Part shown: positions 1 to 5,575 of the stretch, piece by piece
Numbering within the stretch: the first letter of the stretch is position 1
How the letters are laid out: every line of letters starts with the position of its first letter
Source: Chloroflexota bacterium
GTDB lineage: Bacteria; Chloroflexota; UBA6077
Length of the DNA: 8,038 bases
NCBI GenBank assembly: GCA_021788565.1
Contig: JAJYKO010000214.1
Coordinates: forward strand, 1-8,038
Reading direction: 5' to 3'
Translations under genes and position numbers: made by a program
The notes under the pieces: model-generated
Told to the model about the DNA's origin: nothing
The model's input: only the letters and a program-made list of their open reading frames with translations
The model's database searches: none

Positions 1-898
1 GCTGCCGGGCAATCAGGCCGCCCCAAATCGCGTATCGCTTCGGCCAGTAGTCCTCGCCTTCGTCGTAGAACCGTTTGCCGTCACGGTTGACCGCGATCCC
101 AAACGGGACGCTGTCCAAACGGGTGATGATGCCACCGTCGAATTTGGGCGCACGGGCATCGACCGCTACGGCGTGAAACTCCCGCTCATTTCCGACCGGT
201 TTGGCGCCATGGCTTAGCAGCTCAGCCAGCAGCCGCCCCTGATTGTAGGGGGTACCACGAACGATGAAGTTGTCAGCCGCGGCGCCCCAGTACTCCTTCA
301 GCCACGACAAATTGGCCTCAAACCCGCCCGAGGCCACCACTACTGACCTGGCCTGCACTTCCTGTTGTCGGCCGTCGTGCTCGATCACTGCCGACTTGAA
401 CTCACCCTGCCTGATCACCAGCTCGCGCACCGCCGTCTCGTAACGCACCTCGACGCCCAACTTCTGGGCGGTGGCATAATAGGCGTTGATCATTGCCTTG
501 CCGCCGCCGAGCATGAAGATGTTGGTACGTGCCAGGTGGAGGGTCCCCCGAAGCGGAAGCTGCCAGATCACGCCGTTAGCCAGACCCCACTCCTCGATGT
601 CGGCTGATTGACGGATCGTCAGTCGGGCCAACTCCTCATTAGTCTCGCCGCCGGTCACCCGCAACAGGTCGTCCCAGAACTCGTCCTCGGAGTACGGCCC
701 GGTCACGAAGCGGCTCGGCCCCGCGTGCCCGTAGCGGATGTCCCGAGTATGACGGCTATTCCCGCCCCGAAACACCTCCGGCGCGCTCTCCAGCAGTAGC
801 ACCCGCCGCCCCGCCCTCTGGCCCGTAATCGCAGCGCACAGCCCGGCGTTGCCGCCGCCCACCACCAGGATGTCGTATGCTTGTGTCTGGTCGATCAT
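1..898 (-). CDS. tcuA: FAD-dependent tricarballylate dehydrogenase TcuA, partial (N-terminal 299 residues; C-terminus beyond the left edge)
   Basis: Flavoprotein of the FAD-binding fumarate reductase/succinate dehydrogenase superfamily. In Salmonella, TcuA oxidises tricarballylate to cis-aconitate and TcuB reoxidises its flavin. Reading the minus strand from 898 gives an uninterrupted frame to the window edge. Seen: a Rossmann dinucleotide site DILVVGGGNAGLCAA (residues 9-23) with the ribose-binding acidic residue E37 after RRVLLLE; the TcuA-type RGGNSRHTR (44-52); LLRVTGG (78-84); a GTLHLARTN segment followed by LGGGKAMINAYY; VVVASGGFEANLSWL; a DARAPKFDGGI block; and near the edge NRDGKRFYDEGEDYWPKRYA. 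These match my recollection of TcuA better than fumarate reductase or ketosteroid dehydrogenases. An in-frame TGA at 919-917 lies only six codons upstream, so ATG at 898 is almost forced, although no clear Shine-Dalgarno precedes it. About 170 residues are probably missing. No TcuB is visible. Divergent from the C-S lyase gene. Substrate by homology only. Confidence 0.87.
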   Translation of the reverse strand, partial: MIDQTQAYDILVVGGGNAGLCAAITGQRAGRRVLLLESAPEVFRGGNSRHTRDIRYGHAGPSRFVTGPYSEDEFWDDLLRVTGGETNEELARLTIRQSADIEEWGLANGVIWQLPLRGTLHLARTNIFMLGGGKAMINAYYATAQKLGVEVRYETAVRELVIRQGEFKSAVIEHDGRQQEVQARSVVVASGGFEANLSWLKEYWGAAADNFIVRGTPYNQGRLLAELLSHGAKPVGNEREFHAVAVDARAPKFDGGIITRLDSVPFGIAVNRDGKRFYDEGEDYWPKRYAIWGGLIARQ

Positions 899-1177
899 GA
901 TGCCGTCGCTATCAATTCATTCCTCGATTCCGGATGCGAGGTGGAGACTAGTGCCTCGGCGTCGTGCCCACGACCAGCGGCGCGTGGAGACGCCAGCGTC
1001 GGCTATCATATCGTACAAGAGCATCCCAATCCAATGGCGCGCAACCTAGAGCCGGCCCGTCGCCCGTCTCGTCGCTCTTCCCCGGCAACGGCATCTGTAG
1101 TAACATGCAATTTCTTCGTATCGGTGAGGCGAGTGGATATTCGCGGAAAACCGCAAGGATGAAGAGGAAACTGCGCG
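899..1177. other. Divergent intergenic spacer between tcuA and the C-S lyase gene
   Basis: This 279-bp gap separates two divergently transcribed genes, so it should hold promoters for both. I could not identify a convincing paired -35/-10 element on either strand. The right end carries a weak Shine-Dalgarno for the plus-strand gene, GAGGA at 1164-1168, nine bases before its ATG. A small perfect hairpin, GCGG-AAAA-CCGC at 1143-1154, lies just upstream of that. Short open frames crossing this spacer on both strands lack family features or good start signals and are not called as genes. Confidence 0.5.
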
Positions 1178-2359
1178 ATGGCAACGAATCAGATCGATGA
1201 TGCCTACGACTTCGCCCAGGTGATCGAGCGAAGAGGTACCGATAGCGTCAAGTGGAGCAGGTACGAGAACGACGTCATACCCCTTTGGGTCGCCGATATG
1301 GACTTCCTGGCCCCAGAGCCGGTCCTGAGAGTTCTTCGGGAACGGGTCGAGCACGGGGTTTTCGGGTACGGGCAGGAGCCGGGGGATCTGCGTGCGGTAG
1401 TTCAGGATCGCATGCAACGGCGCTACAGATGGGCAGTTGCTCCGGACGACCTACTTTACATGCCGGGCGTTGTTGTGGGCTTCAATCTGGTCACCAGGGC
1501 TATAGGCAAGCCAGGAGACGGGGTGCTGATCCAGCCGCCGGCCTATCCGCCCTTCTTCCTTGTCGGCAAGAACAACGAGCGGATCGTGCAGGAAGCGCCG
1601 TTGGTCCGCGACGGTGACCGCTACGAGATCGACTTCGATGCCTTCGAGGCCGCTATCACGCCCAGCACTCGGGTGTTCCTGCTGTGCAACCCGCACAACC
1701 CCGTGGGCAGGATCTACACCCGGACGGAACTCGAGCGACTGGCCGATATCTGCCTCCGGCACGATCTGACCATCTGCTCCGACGAAATTCACCAGGACTT
1801 CGTGTTCGAAGGGTACAGCCACGTGCCGATCGCCTCCCTTGCGCCAGAGGTCGCAGCGCGCACCGTCACCCTGATCTCGCCGAGCAAGACTTACAACATC
1901 GCGGGCTTTCACTTCGCCATAGCCGTGGCGAGCAATCCCGAACTGCGGGAGCTACTCCAGAAGACCGCCGCGGGCCTCGTGCCGGGTAGGCCAGGTGTTC
2001 TGGACTTCCTGGCAGGGTTGGCCGCCTATCAGTACGGCGACTCCTGGTTGGACCGAATGATCAGCTACCTCCAGGGCAACAAGGAATTCCTCACCCAGTA
2101 CGTCCGAACTGAACTTCCCGGGGTCTCCATGCCCGACGTAGAGGGCACCTACCTCGCCTGGCTCGACTGCCGCCAGACTGGGATCGAGGGCTCCCCGTAC
2201 GAGTTCTTCCTGAGGAATGCGCGGGTAGCACCACAGGACGGCGCGCACTTCGGAGTGGGGAGCGAGGGCTTCGTGCGGCTGAACTTCGGCTGCCCGAGGT
2301 CGACCCTGGAAGAGGCGCTGGGGCGGATGAAACAGGCACTGTCGGCCATCAGGGCATAG
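1178..2359 (+). CDS. MalY/PatB family PLP-dependent C-S lyase (cystathionine beta-lyase type aminotransferase fold)
   Basis: Class I/II aminotransferase-fold enzyme, 393 residues, the usual length for MalY/PatB proteins. The family cleaves C-S bonds of cystathionine or cysteine conjugates by beta-elimination, releasing a thiol, pyruvate and ammonia; it is cytosolic. Seen: the N-terminal family signature DDAYDF...RRGTDSVKW...LPLWVADMDF-like (here IPLWVADMDF, about residues 34-43); substrate-side HGVFGYGQ; PPAYPPFF; CNPHNPVG with N171 and N174; SDEIH with the PLP-pyridine aspartate D202; SPSKTYNIAG with the Schiff-base lysine K237; and FVRLNFGCPR near the C-terminus, where R367 is the likely carboxylate-binding arginine. 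All catalytic landmarks are intact. ATG at 1178 is preceded by GAGGA with nine-base spacing, and the N-terminus starts at the expected place. It stands alone on its strand, divergent from tcuA. Family membership is firm; the substrate is not determinable, and E. coli MalY also acts as a regulator of MalT. Confidence 0.9.
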   Translation: MATNQIDDAYDFAQVIERRGTDSVKWSRYENDVIPLWVADMDFLAPEPVLRVLRERVEHGVFGYGQEPGDLRAVVQDRMQRRYRWAVAPDDLLYMPGVVVGFNLVTRAIGKPGDGVLIQPPAYPPFFLVGKNNERIVQEAPLVRDGDRYEIDFDAFEAAITPSTRVFLLCNPHNPVGRIYTRTELERLADICLRHDLTICSDEIHQDFVFEGYSHVPIASLAPEVAARTVTLISPSKTYNIAGFHFAIAVASNPELRELLQKTAAGLVPGRPGVLDFLAGLAAYQYGDSWLDRMISYLQGNKEFLTQYVRTELPGVSMPDVEGTYLAWLDCRQTGIEGSPYEFFLRNARVAPQDGAHFGVGSEGFVRLNFGCPRSTLEEALGRMKQALSAIRA

Positions 2360-2491
2360 CTGCTCCCTGTGCTGTAGCCGCACCCCTAGGGCCATTGGCG
2401 CCGGCGGCGCGCCGTTGCGCCGTGACACGGCTACTGCTACGCGCCGAGGGCGACCCACTAAGCGCGAGAAATCGCCGACCTACTACGGGGA
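2360..2491. other. 3' flank of the C-S lyase gene with GC-rich short hairpins
   Basis: Gene-free stretch between the lyase stop codon and the left end of the transposase element. It contains weak GC-rich inverted repeats: GGCGC (2397-2401) with GCGCC (2409-2413), and GCCGT-GAC-ACGGC (2419-2431). Neither is followed by a T-run, so an intrinsic terminator for the lyase gene is possible but not supported. Nothing else recognisable. Confidence 0.35.
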
Positions 2492-2570
2492 GGCCGAAGG
2501 CCTGATCTAGATCAGGCCAGGGCAGCGCCCTGGATAAACAGAGCGAAGTTGGAGGAAGCCCTGAAAGGGC
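2492..2570 (+). repeat. Left hairpin array of the transposase element
   Basis: Four overlapping or adjacent structures. GGCCGAAGGCC at 2492-2502 runs into a perfect 20-bp palindrome, GGCCTGATCTAGATCAGGCC, at 2499-2518. That overlaps a 7-bp stem, CCAGGGC-AGC-GCCCTGG, at 2517-2533. Finally GCCCT-GAA-AGGGC lies at 2558-2570, three bases before the transposase stop codon. The overlaps mean that neighbouring hairpins compete for the same bases. Confidence 0.8.
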
Positions 2571-2573
2571 GCC

Positions 2574-3026
2574 CTACTCCCAGACGTAACGCTCCTCATA
2601 TTCGATCCCATGTTTCACCATGCGCGCCCTCAGTTCATCCTGGAAAGAATGCCTTCGGTGATGTTCCCCTTGGCTTCTCACGTAATCCTGCACCGCAGGC
2701 ACGTTGGAGGCGCTCACGGAGAAGACGCCGTAGCCGCTTTGCCAGGCGAAGTCCTCGGGCACCCCCGATTGGGTCTTCAGCCATTTCGAAGACGACTTCT
2801 TCGCGTCTTCCACCACCTTGCTGACTGCTACTGTCCTTGCCAGTTCAAACAGAATGTAAACGTGGTCTTCGACTGAGTTGATCGACACGACGTGGCAGCC
2901 GAGATTGCCTAGCACGCTAGGGAGATACCTGTGCAACGAGTTCCTGACCTCATCGTGCAGGATGGGCTGGCGGTTCTTGGTGCTGAATACCAGGTGCAGG
3001 TAGATCTTGGCAAGCGATTGAGACAT
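2574..3026 (-). CDS. IS200/IS605-family (RAYT-like) Y1 transposase with an altered HUH motif
   Basis: Single-domain transposase of 150 residues, the normal size for IS200-type TnpA and REP-associated tyrosine transposases, which nick and rejoin single-stranded DNA at hairpin ends through one tyrosine. Seen: N-terminal SQSLAKIYLHLVFSTKNRQP (2-21); the metal-site region SVEDHVYILFEL (51-62); a basic SSSKWLK stretch (78-84); FAWQSGYGVFSVS (93-105); and the catalytic segment QDYVRSQGEHHRRHSFQDE, where Y115 is the expected nucleophile. The C-terminus, HGIEYEERYVWE, is the usual family ending, so the gene looks full length without frameshift. Oddity: the HUH motif reads H55-V56-Y57. The second metal-binding histidine is tyrosine (TAC at 2858-2856, one transition from CAC). 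This may have inactivated the enzyme. The ATG has no clear Shine-Dalgarno, and an upstream hairpin ends 12 bases before it. Confidence 0.88.
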   Translation of the reverse strand: MSQSLAKIYLHLVFSTKNRQPILHDEVRNSLHRYLPSVLGNLGCHVVSINSVEDHVYILFELARTVAVSKVVEDAKKSSSKWLKTQSGVPEDFAWQSGYGVFSVSASNVPAVQDYVRSQGEHHRRHSFQDELRARMVKHGIEYEERYVWE

Positions 3027-3038
3027 CGGTGCTGTACC

Positions 3039-3118
3039 GCCCTTTCAGGGCTCTCGTTGGTTGGTGCCTTCTACCCAGGGCGTTAGGCCCTGGGCTGCCC
3101 CAGGTCAGGCCTTCGGCC
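3039..3118 (-). repeat. Right hairpin array of the transposase element (inverted copy)
   Basis: Contains GCCCT-TTC-AGGGC at 3039-3051 (exact reverse complement of the left 13-mer), an 8-bp stem with CCCAGGGC (3074-3081) and GCCCTGGG (3087-3094) around a GTTAG loop, and GGCCTTCGGCC at 3108-3118 (exact reverse complement of the left 11-mer). The left block's perfect 20-bp palindrome is not preserved here; its place is taken by an imperfect GC-rich stretch at 3095-3107. Confidence 0.8.
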
Positions 3119-3292
3119 TTTGATTCCATCCAACCTACGAGGGAATTCCCCTGCACTACGAGCCTTGAACGCCCATCGCGGCCAGATGATGCCTCGGCTA
3201 GGCTAGCAATACAACTATGGCAAGCCATGCGAGTCTTCGCTACGCTACCCACCACGATCAGGGCTCTAGGATGCGCATAGCCACGTCGACCG

Positions 3293-3325
3293 CGCGGGCC
3301 TGAAGCCCGCGGCTACAGGCCCGCG
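3293..3325. repeat. Nested GC-rich hairpin, REP-like, 3' of the AIR-synthase-like gene
   Basis: CGCGGGC (3293-3299) can pair with GCCCGCG (3305-3311) around a CTGAA loop. Alternatively CGCGGGCC (3293-3300) can pair with GGCCCGCG (3318-3325), enclosing the first partner. The two folds are mutually exclusive. It lies about 41 bases past the stop codon of the minus-strand gene at 3367 and has no T-run in that direction (the sequence continues GGTCGACGTGG), so it is more like a dispersed palindromic repeat or mRNA 3'-end stabiliser than a classical terminator. The rest of 3119-3366 shows no gene. Confidence 0.6.
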
Positions 3326-3366
3326 TCCCGCCACTGCCAGAGGTCGCTTCGCGTCCGAGCGCTCCT

Positions 3367-4434
3367 TTACTTCGGGGGCCCGCCCGCCAGCGCCTTCCCG
3401 AAGGCCTGCCAGAAGGGATCCACCCTTGGGTGCTCCAGCGGACGCGCGTGACCGCCCTCGAAGACCCTTATCCCCTGTTCCTGGGGCGTGACCTCTCCGA
3501 CGATGCTCGAGGCAATGCCCCTGTCCCCCAGAACTCGGACCACCTCCTCAGCCTTGTGGGGCCGGCAGGTGAGAAGCAACGTTCCTTCACTGATGGAGGA
3601 GTAAGGATCGATCTGGAACATCTCGCAGATCTTTACCACCTCGTCCAGCACTATGATCTTCTCCCTGTCGATCTGCATGCCCACACCGGAGGCCTGCGCG
3701 ATCTCGAAGAGCCCGCCCCACACCCCGCACTCGGTAGCATCATGCATGGCGCTTACCCCATTGTCCCGAACTCCGACAGAGGCCGCTGCCATAGCGTCGT
3801 CCACCACGCTCATCTTCCAGAACACCTCCTCCGCCCTTCGGGCGAAATCGGCGCCGTATCGCTCGGCAATTTGCTGCGGGAAGGTGACCGCGAACAGCCC
3901 GGTAGCCTCGATGGCCGGCCCCTTGGTAACGATCACCAGATCGCCCGGCCGGGCCATATTCGGGGTAACGTACCTGGACTTCGGCCCAAGGCTGATCACC
4001 GTCGCGCCACCCACCATCGGGTAGTCGGTCCCCTCGTATCGAGCCGTGTGCCCGGTCACGATCGCCATGCCGATCTTCTCGCACTCGCGGTGCACCGTCG
4101 TCCACATAATCTCCAGCGCCTCGCGGGTTATGGACAGGGGAAGATTTAGATCGACCGTCATGTAGGTCGGTCGAAGGCCCGAGGTGGCAGCATCCGAAGC
4201 CAGGATGTTGACCGCGAACCAGGCCGCTCGCTCCCAGCCGTACTGCGGCACGATAAAGAAGGGATCAGTCGTGATCGCCATCACCTGGTCCCCGCCCAGA
4301 TCGACTACGCCGACATCCACCCCGTGCTGAGGACCCACCAGCACGTGAGGGGACACAGCCCCAAGGTGAGGCAGGATTATCTCGTCGAAGATCTCTGGGG
4401 AGATCTTTCCAATTGCGGGTAGCTCGCTAGCCAA
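3367..4434 (-). CDS. AIR synthase/HypE-related ATP-binding protein (PurM-like fold)
   Basis: 355-residue member of the PurM/HypE/ThiL/SelD ATP-binding superfamily. Members phosphorylate or dehydrate substrates using ATP bound at a dimer interface. Seen: N-terminal GKISPEIFDEIILPHLGA (9-26); VDVGVVDLGGDQVMAITTDPFF (39-60) with D57 as the likely Mg-ATP acidic residue; NILASDAATSGLRPTYM (76-92), matching the family N-x-L-A-x-x-G/A motif; GHTAR (128-132); VTKGPAIEATG (169-179); MHDATECGVWGGLFEIAQASGVG (230-252), equivalent to the HypE MxDxTxGG helix; and a late SEGTLLLT. The C-terminus is GGPPK and lacks HypE's terminal cysteine, and no hyp genes are nearby, so HypE is unlikely. The start is TTG at 4434 behind AAGGAGG with six-base spacing; no ATG offers this context. 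Divergent from nudC. The reaction is unknown. Confidence 0.85.
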   Translation of the reverse strand: MASELPAIGKISPEIFDEIILPHLGAVSPHVLVGPQHGVDVGVVDLGGDQVMAITTDPFFIVPQYGWERAAWFAVNILASDAATSGLRPTYMTVDLNLPLSITREALEIMWTTVHRECEKIGMAIVTGHTARYEGTDYPMVGGATVISLGPKSRYVTPNMARPGDLVIVTKGPAIEATGLFAVTFPQQIAERYGADFARRAEEVFWKMSVVDDAMAAASVGVRDNGVSAMHDATECGVWGGLFEIAQASGVGMQIDREKIIVLDEVVKICEMFQIDPYSSISEGTLLLTCRPHKAEEVVRVLGDRGIASSIVGEVTPQEQGIRVFEGGHARPLEHPRVDPFWQAFGKALAGGPPK

Positions 4435-4440
4435 ATCTGT

Positions 4441-4447
4441 CCTCCTT
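4441..4447 (-). promoter_or_regulatory. Strong Shine-Dalgarno fixing a TTG start
   Basis: On the minus strand the sequence reads AAGGAGG, ACAGAT, then TTG. The near-perfect anti-16S match at six-base spacing decides the TTG at 4434-4432 as the start of the AIR-synthase-like gene. Confidence 0.85.
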
Positions 4448-4509
4448 CAAACGCCATTGGGCGCGCAATCACCCCGCAGCGCGTGACGCCGCGATGAACC
4501 ACTGTGCCT

Positions 4510-4515
4510 ATTATA
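4510..4515 (-). promoter_or_regulatory. Candidate -10 box for the AIR-synthase-like gene
   Basis: Minus-strand TATAAT in an AT-rich patch of an otherwise GC-rich divergent spacer. It would place transcription start near 4503 and give a leader of roughly 70 bases. No good -35 hexamer is found at 16-18 bp. Confidence 0.45.
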
Positions 4516-4539
4516 TGCGTTTCACTCCGCCGGGCTATG

Positions 4540-4545
4540 TATAAT
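4540..4545 (+). promoter_or_regulatory. Candidate -10 box for nudC
   Basis: Plus-strand TATAAT within TATGTATAATACC. Transcription would begin near 4552, about 70 bases before the nudC ATG. The -35 is not obvious: TTCACT (4521-4526) is too close at 13 bp. With the minus-strand box at 4510-4515 it forms a 7-bp inverted repeat (TATTATA 4509-4515, TATAATA 4540-4546). Confidence 0.5.
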
Positions 4546-4612
4546 ACCGGATTGTCTTCAGCGGGGCATTCGTGCGGTTTCAGCCGAGAAGAGCAACCAG
4601 GCCCCGAGACAC

Positions 4613-4617
4613 AGGAG
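4613..4617 (+). promoter_or_regulatory. Shine-Dalgarno of nudC
   Basis: AGGAG five bases before ATG at 4623. It favours this start over the in-frame GTG at 4572, which has no ribosome binding site and would add a 17-residue arginine-rich extension not expected in the family. Confidence 0.75.
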
Positions 4618-4622
4618 TGGAC

Positions 4623-5480
4623 ATGACACCAAAGACGACAACATTGCCCTTCAACATAGACTGCCTGCACGGGAGCTTCGAGCCAGCCAAGCACGGTACG
4701 AATGTCCCAGCCCAGTCCGGGTACTGGCTGATAGTTCAGGATCAGGGCCTCGTCGTGCGCGAAGGGGGCGAACGGGCACTCCCACTCCGCGAAATACCAT
4801 CAGAACTGGATGGCAGAGTCTCCCCGCCACTGTGGCTGGGAACCTGGAATGGGACTCCCTGCTGGGCCGCCGCATTACCTCGCGACGCGGCCCTACCGAG
4901 CGGCCTTCGCCGGGCACCAGTGTCGCCAACTCAGGGGACACCGCTGCCGGACGATCTCCTCACCCTGGGCGGGATGGCAATGCAGGCCCTCTGGTGGGAA
5001 TCCATCAGCCCCCGCTGTCCGAGGTGCGGAGCGGGGATGGTGCGCATGGACAACGAGTGGGGCAAACGGTGCTCCAGCTGCGGCTACGAGCACTATCCGC
5101 ATCTGCACCCGGCCGTGATCGTGCTGGTCCACGATGGCGATCGCGTGCTGCTGGCACGCAAGGCCGGCTGGGTTCCAGGCCGCTACGCCCTGATCGCGGG
5201 CTTCGTGGACAACGGCGAGTCGTTAGAGTCGGCGGTGCGGCGCGAGGTCAAGGAGGAAACCGGCGTCGACGTGGACGACATTCAGTACATCGGCAGCCAG
5301 AACTGGCCCTTCCCTAGCCAGCTAATGGTGGGCTTCCTGGCCAGATACGCTGGCGGCGAGGTCGTCGTCGATCACCAGGAACTCGAGGATGCTGCCTGGT
5401 TCCCGAGAGATGACCTTCCAGCCTTCCCTTCCCGCCACACCATAGCCGGCTTCATCATCGAACACTACGCGCGGCGGTAG
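4623..5480 (+). CDS. nudC: NAD(+)/NADH diphosphatase, NudC-type Nudix hydrolase
   Basis: 285-residue Nudix enzyme with the NudC three-part layout. It hydrolyses NAD(H) to NMN(H) and AMP; E. coli NudC also removes NAD caps from RNA 5' ends. Cytosolic. Seen: a divergent N-terminal Nudix-like domain (about 1-125); a four-cysteine zinc ribbon, C132-PRC135 and C150-SSC153, followed by HYPHLHPAVIVLV; and a complete Nudix box, G193-x5-E199-x7-R207E208-x2-E211E212-x-G214, with metal-binding glutamates intact. The NudC-specific motif, normally SQPWPFPxS, reads SQNWPFPSQ at 225-233, so the first proline is asparagine and the final serine is glutamine. WFPRDDLPAFPS and HTIAGFIIEHYARR close the protein. 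It is the only plus-strand gene between the AIR-synthase-like gene (divergent) and tctA (convergent, 95-bp gap). The zinc ribbon and Nudix box make the family call firm. Confidence 0.93.
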   Translation: MTPKTTTLPFNIDCLHGSFEPAKHGTNVPAQSGYWLIVQDQGLVVREGGERALPLREIPSELDGRVSPPLWLGTWNGTPCWAAALPRDAALPSGLRRAPVSPTQGTPLPDDLLTLGGMAMQALWWESISPRCPRCGAGMVRMDNEWGKRCSSCGYEHYPHLHPAVIVLVHDGDRVLLARKAGWVPGRYALIAGFVDNGESLESAVRREVKEETGVDVDDIQYIGSQNWPFPSQLMVGFLARYAGGEVVVDHQELEDAAWFPRDDLPAFPSRHTIAGFIIEHYARR

Positions 5481-5524
5481 AGCTGTCTCACATACCGCTC
5501 CGGGGCGGCTTGGCGCGGGGACAA

Positions 5525-5542
5525 AGAGGCAGCGCCGCCTCT
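5525..5542. terminator. Possible bidirectional stem-loop between convergent nudC and tctA
   Basis: AGAGGC (5525-5530) and GCCTCT (5537-5542) form a 6-bp stem with a six-base loop in the 95-bp gap between two converging genes, a place where a shared terminator is expected. There is no T-run on either side, so Rho-independent function is uncertain. Confidence 0.35.
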
Positions 5543-5575
5543 CTGCTCCGCGTCCTGGCAAAATCCCTCGCTACC

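Larger units (their letters stand above)
2492..3118 (-). mobile_element. Small IS200/IS605-type or REPtron-like element: Y1 transposase gene bracketed by inverted hairpin arrays
   Basis: About 627 bp. The single transposase gene (2574-3026) is bracketed by two related sequence blocks in inverted orientation. Left block (2492-2570): GGCCGAAGGCC, then a stem with CCAGGGC/GCCCTGG arms, then GCCCTGAAAGGGC. Read as reverse complement, the right block (3118-3039) has the same order: GGCCGAAGGCC, a CCCAGGGC/GCCCTGGG stem, then GCCCTGAAAGGGC. The outer 11-mer and inner 13-mer are identical in both blocks; the sequence between is diverged. Inverted hairpin repeats around a lone Y1 transposase resemble RAYT/REP arrangements more than classical IS200/IS605 ends, which are not inverted repeats. 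Limits are set by the outermost matching repeats; the true cleavage sites are unknown and no target duplication is expected for this chemistry. Confidence 0.72.

Noticed and set aside
365..799. Plus-strand open frames of 80 and 63 codons
   Set aside because: They are antisense to the strongly conserved tcuA reading frame and show no family features.
1046..1417. Minus-strand open frame of 123 codons across the lyase gene start
   Set aside because: It overlaps the conserved N-terminus of the C-S lyase on the opposite strand and reads as low-complexity shadow sequence.
1451..2458. Long minus-strand frames (153 and 168 codons) under the C-S lyase gene
   Set aside because: Antisense shadows of a GC-rich gene; all catalytic motifs are on the plus strand.
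3029..3280. Plus-strand frame of 83 codons to the right of the transposase (and 2549-2824 to its left)
   Set aside because: The frames read through the hairpin repeats; such repeat-encoded peptides are common false genes.
3430..4149. Plus-strand frame of 239 codons
   Set aside because: Antisense to the AIR-synthase-like gene, histidine/proline/arginine-rich, without a recognisable domain.
3367..4434. Calling this gene hypE (hydrogenase maturation)
   Set aside because: The C-terminal cysteine that accepts the carbamoyl group is absent and no hydrogenase or other hyp gene is present.
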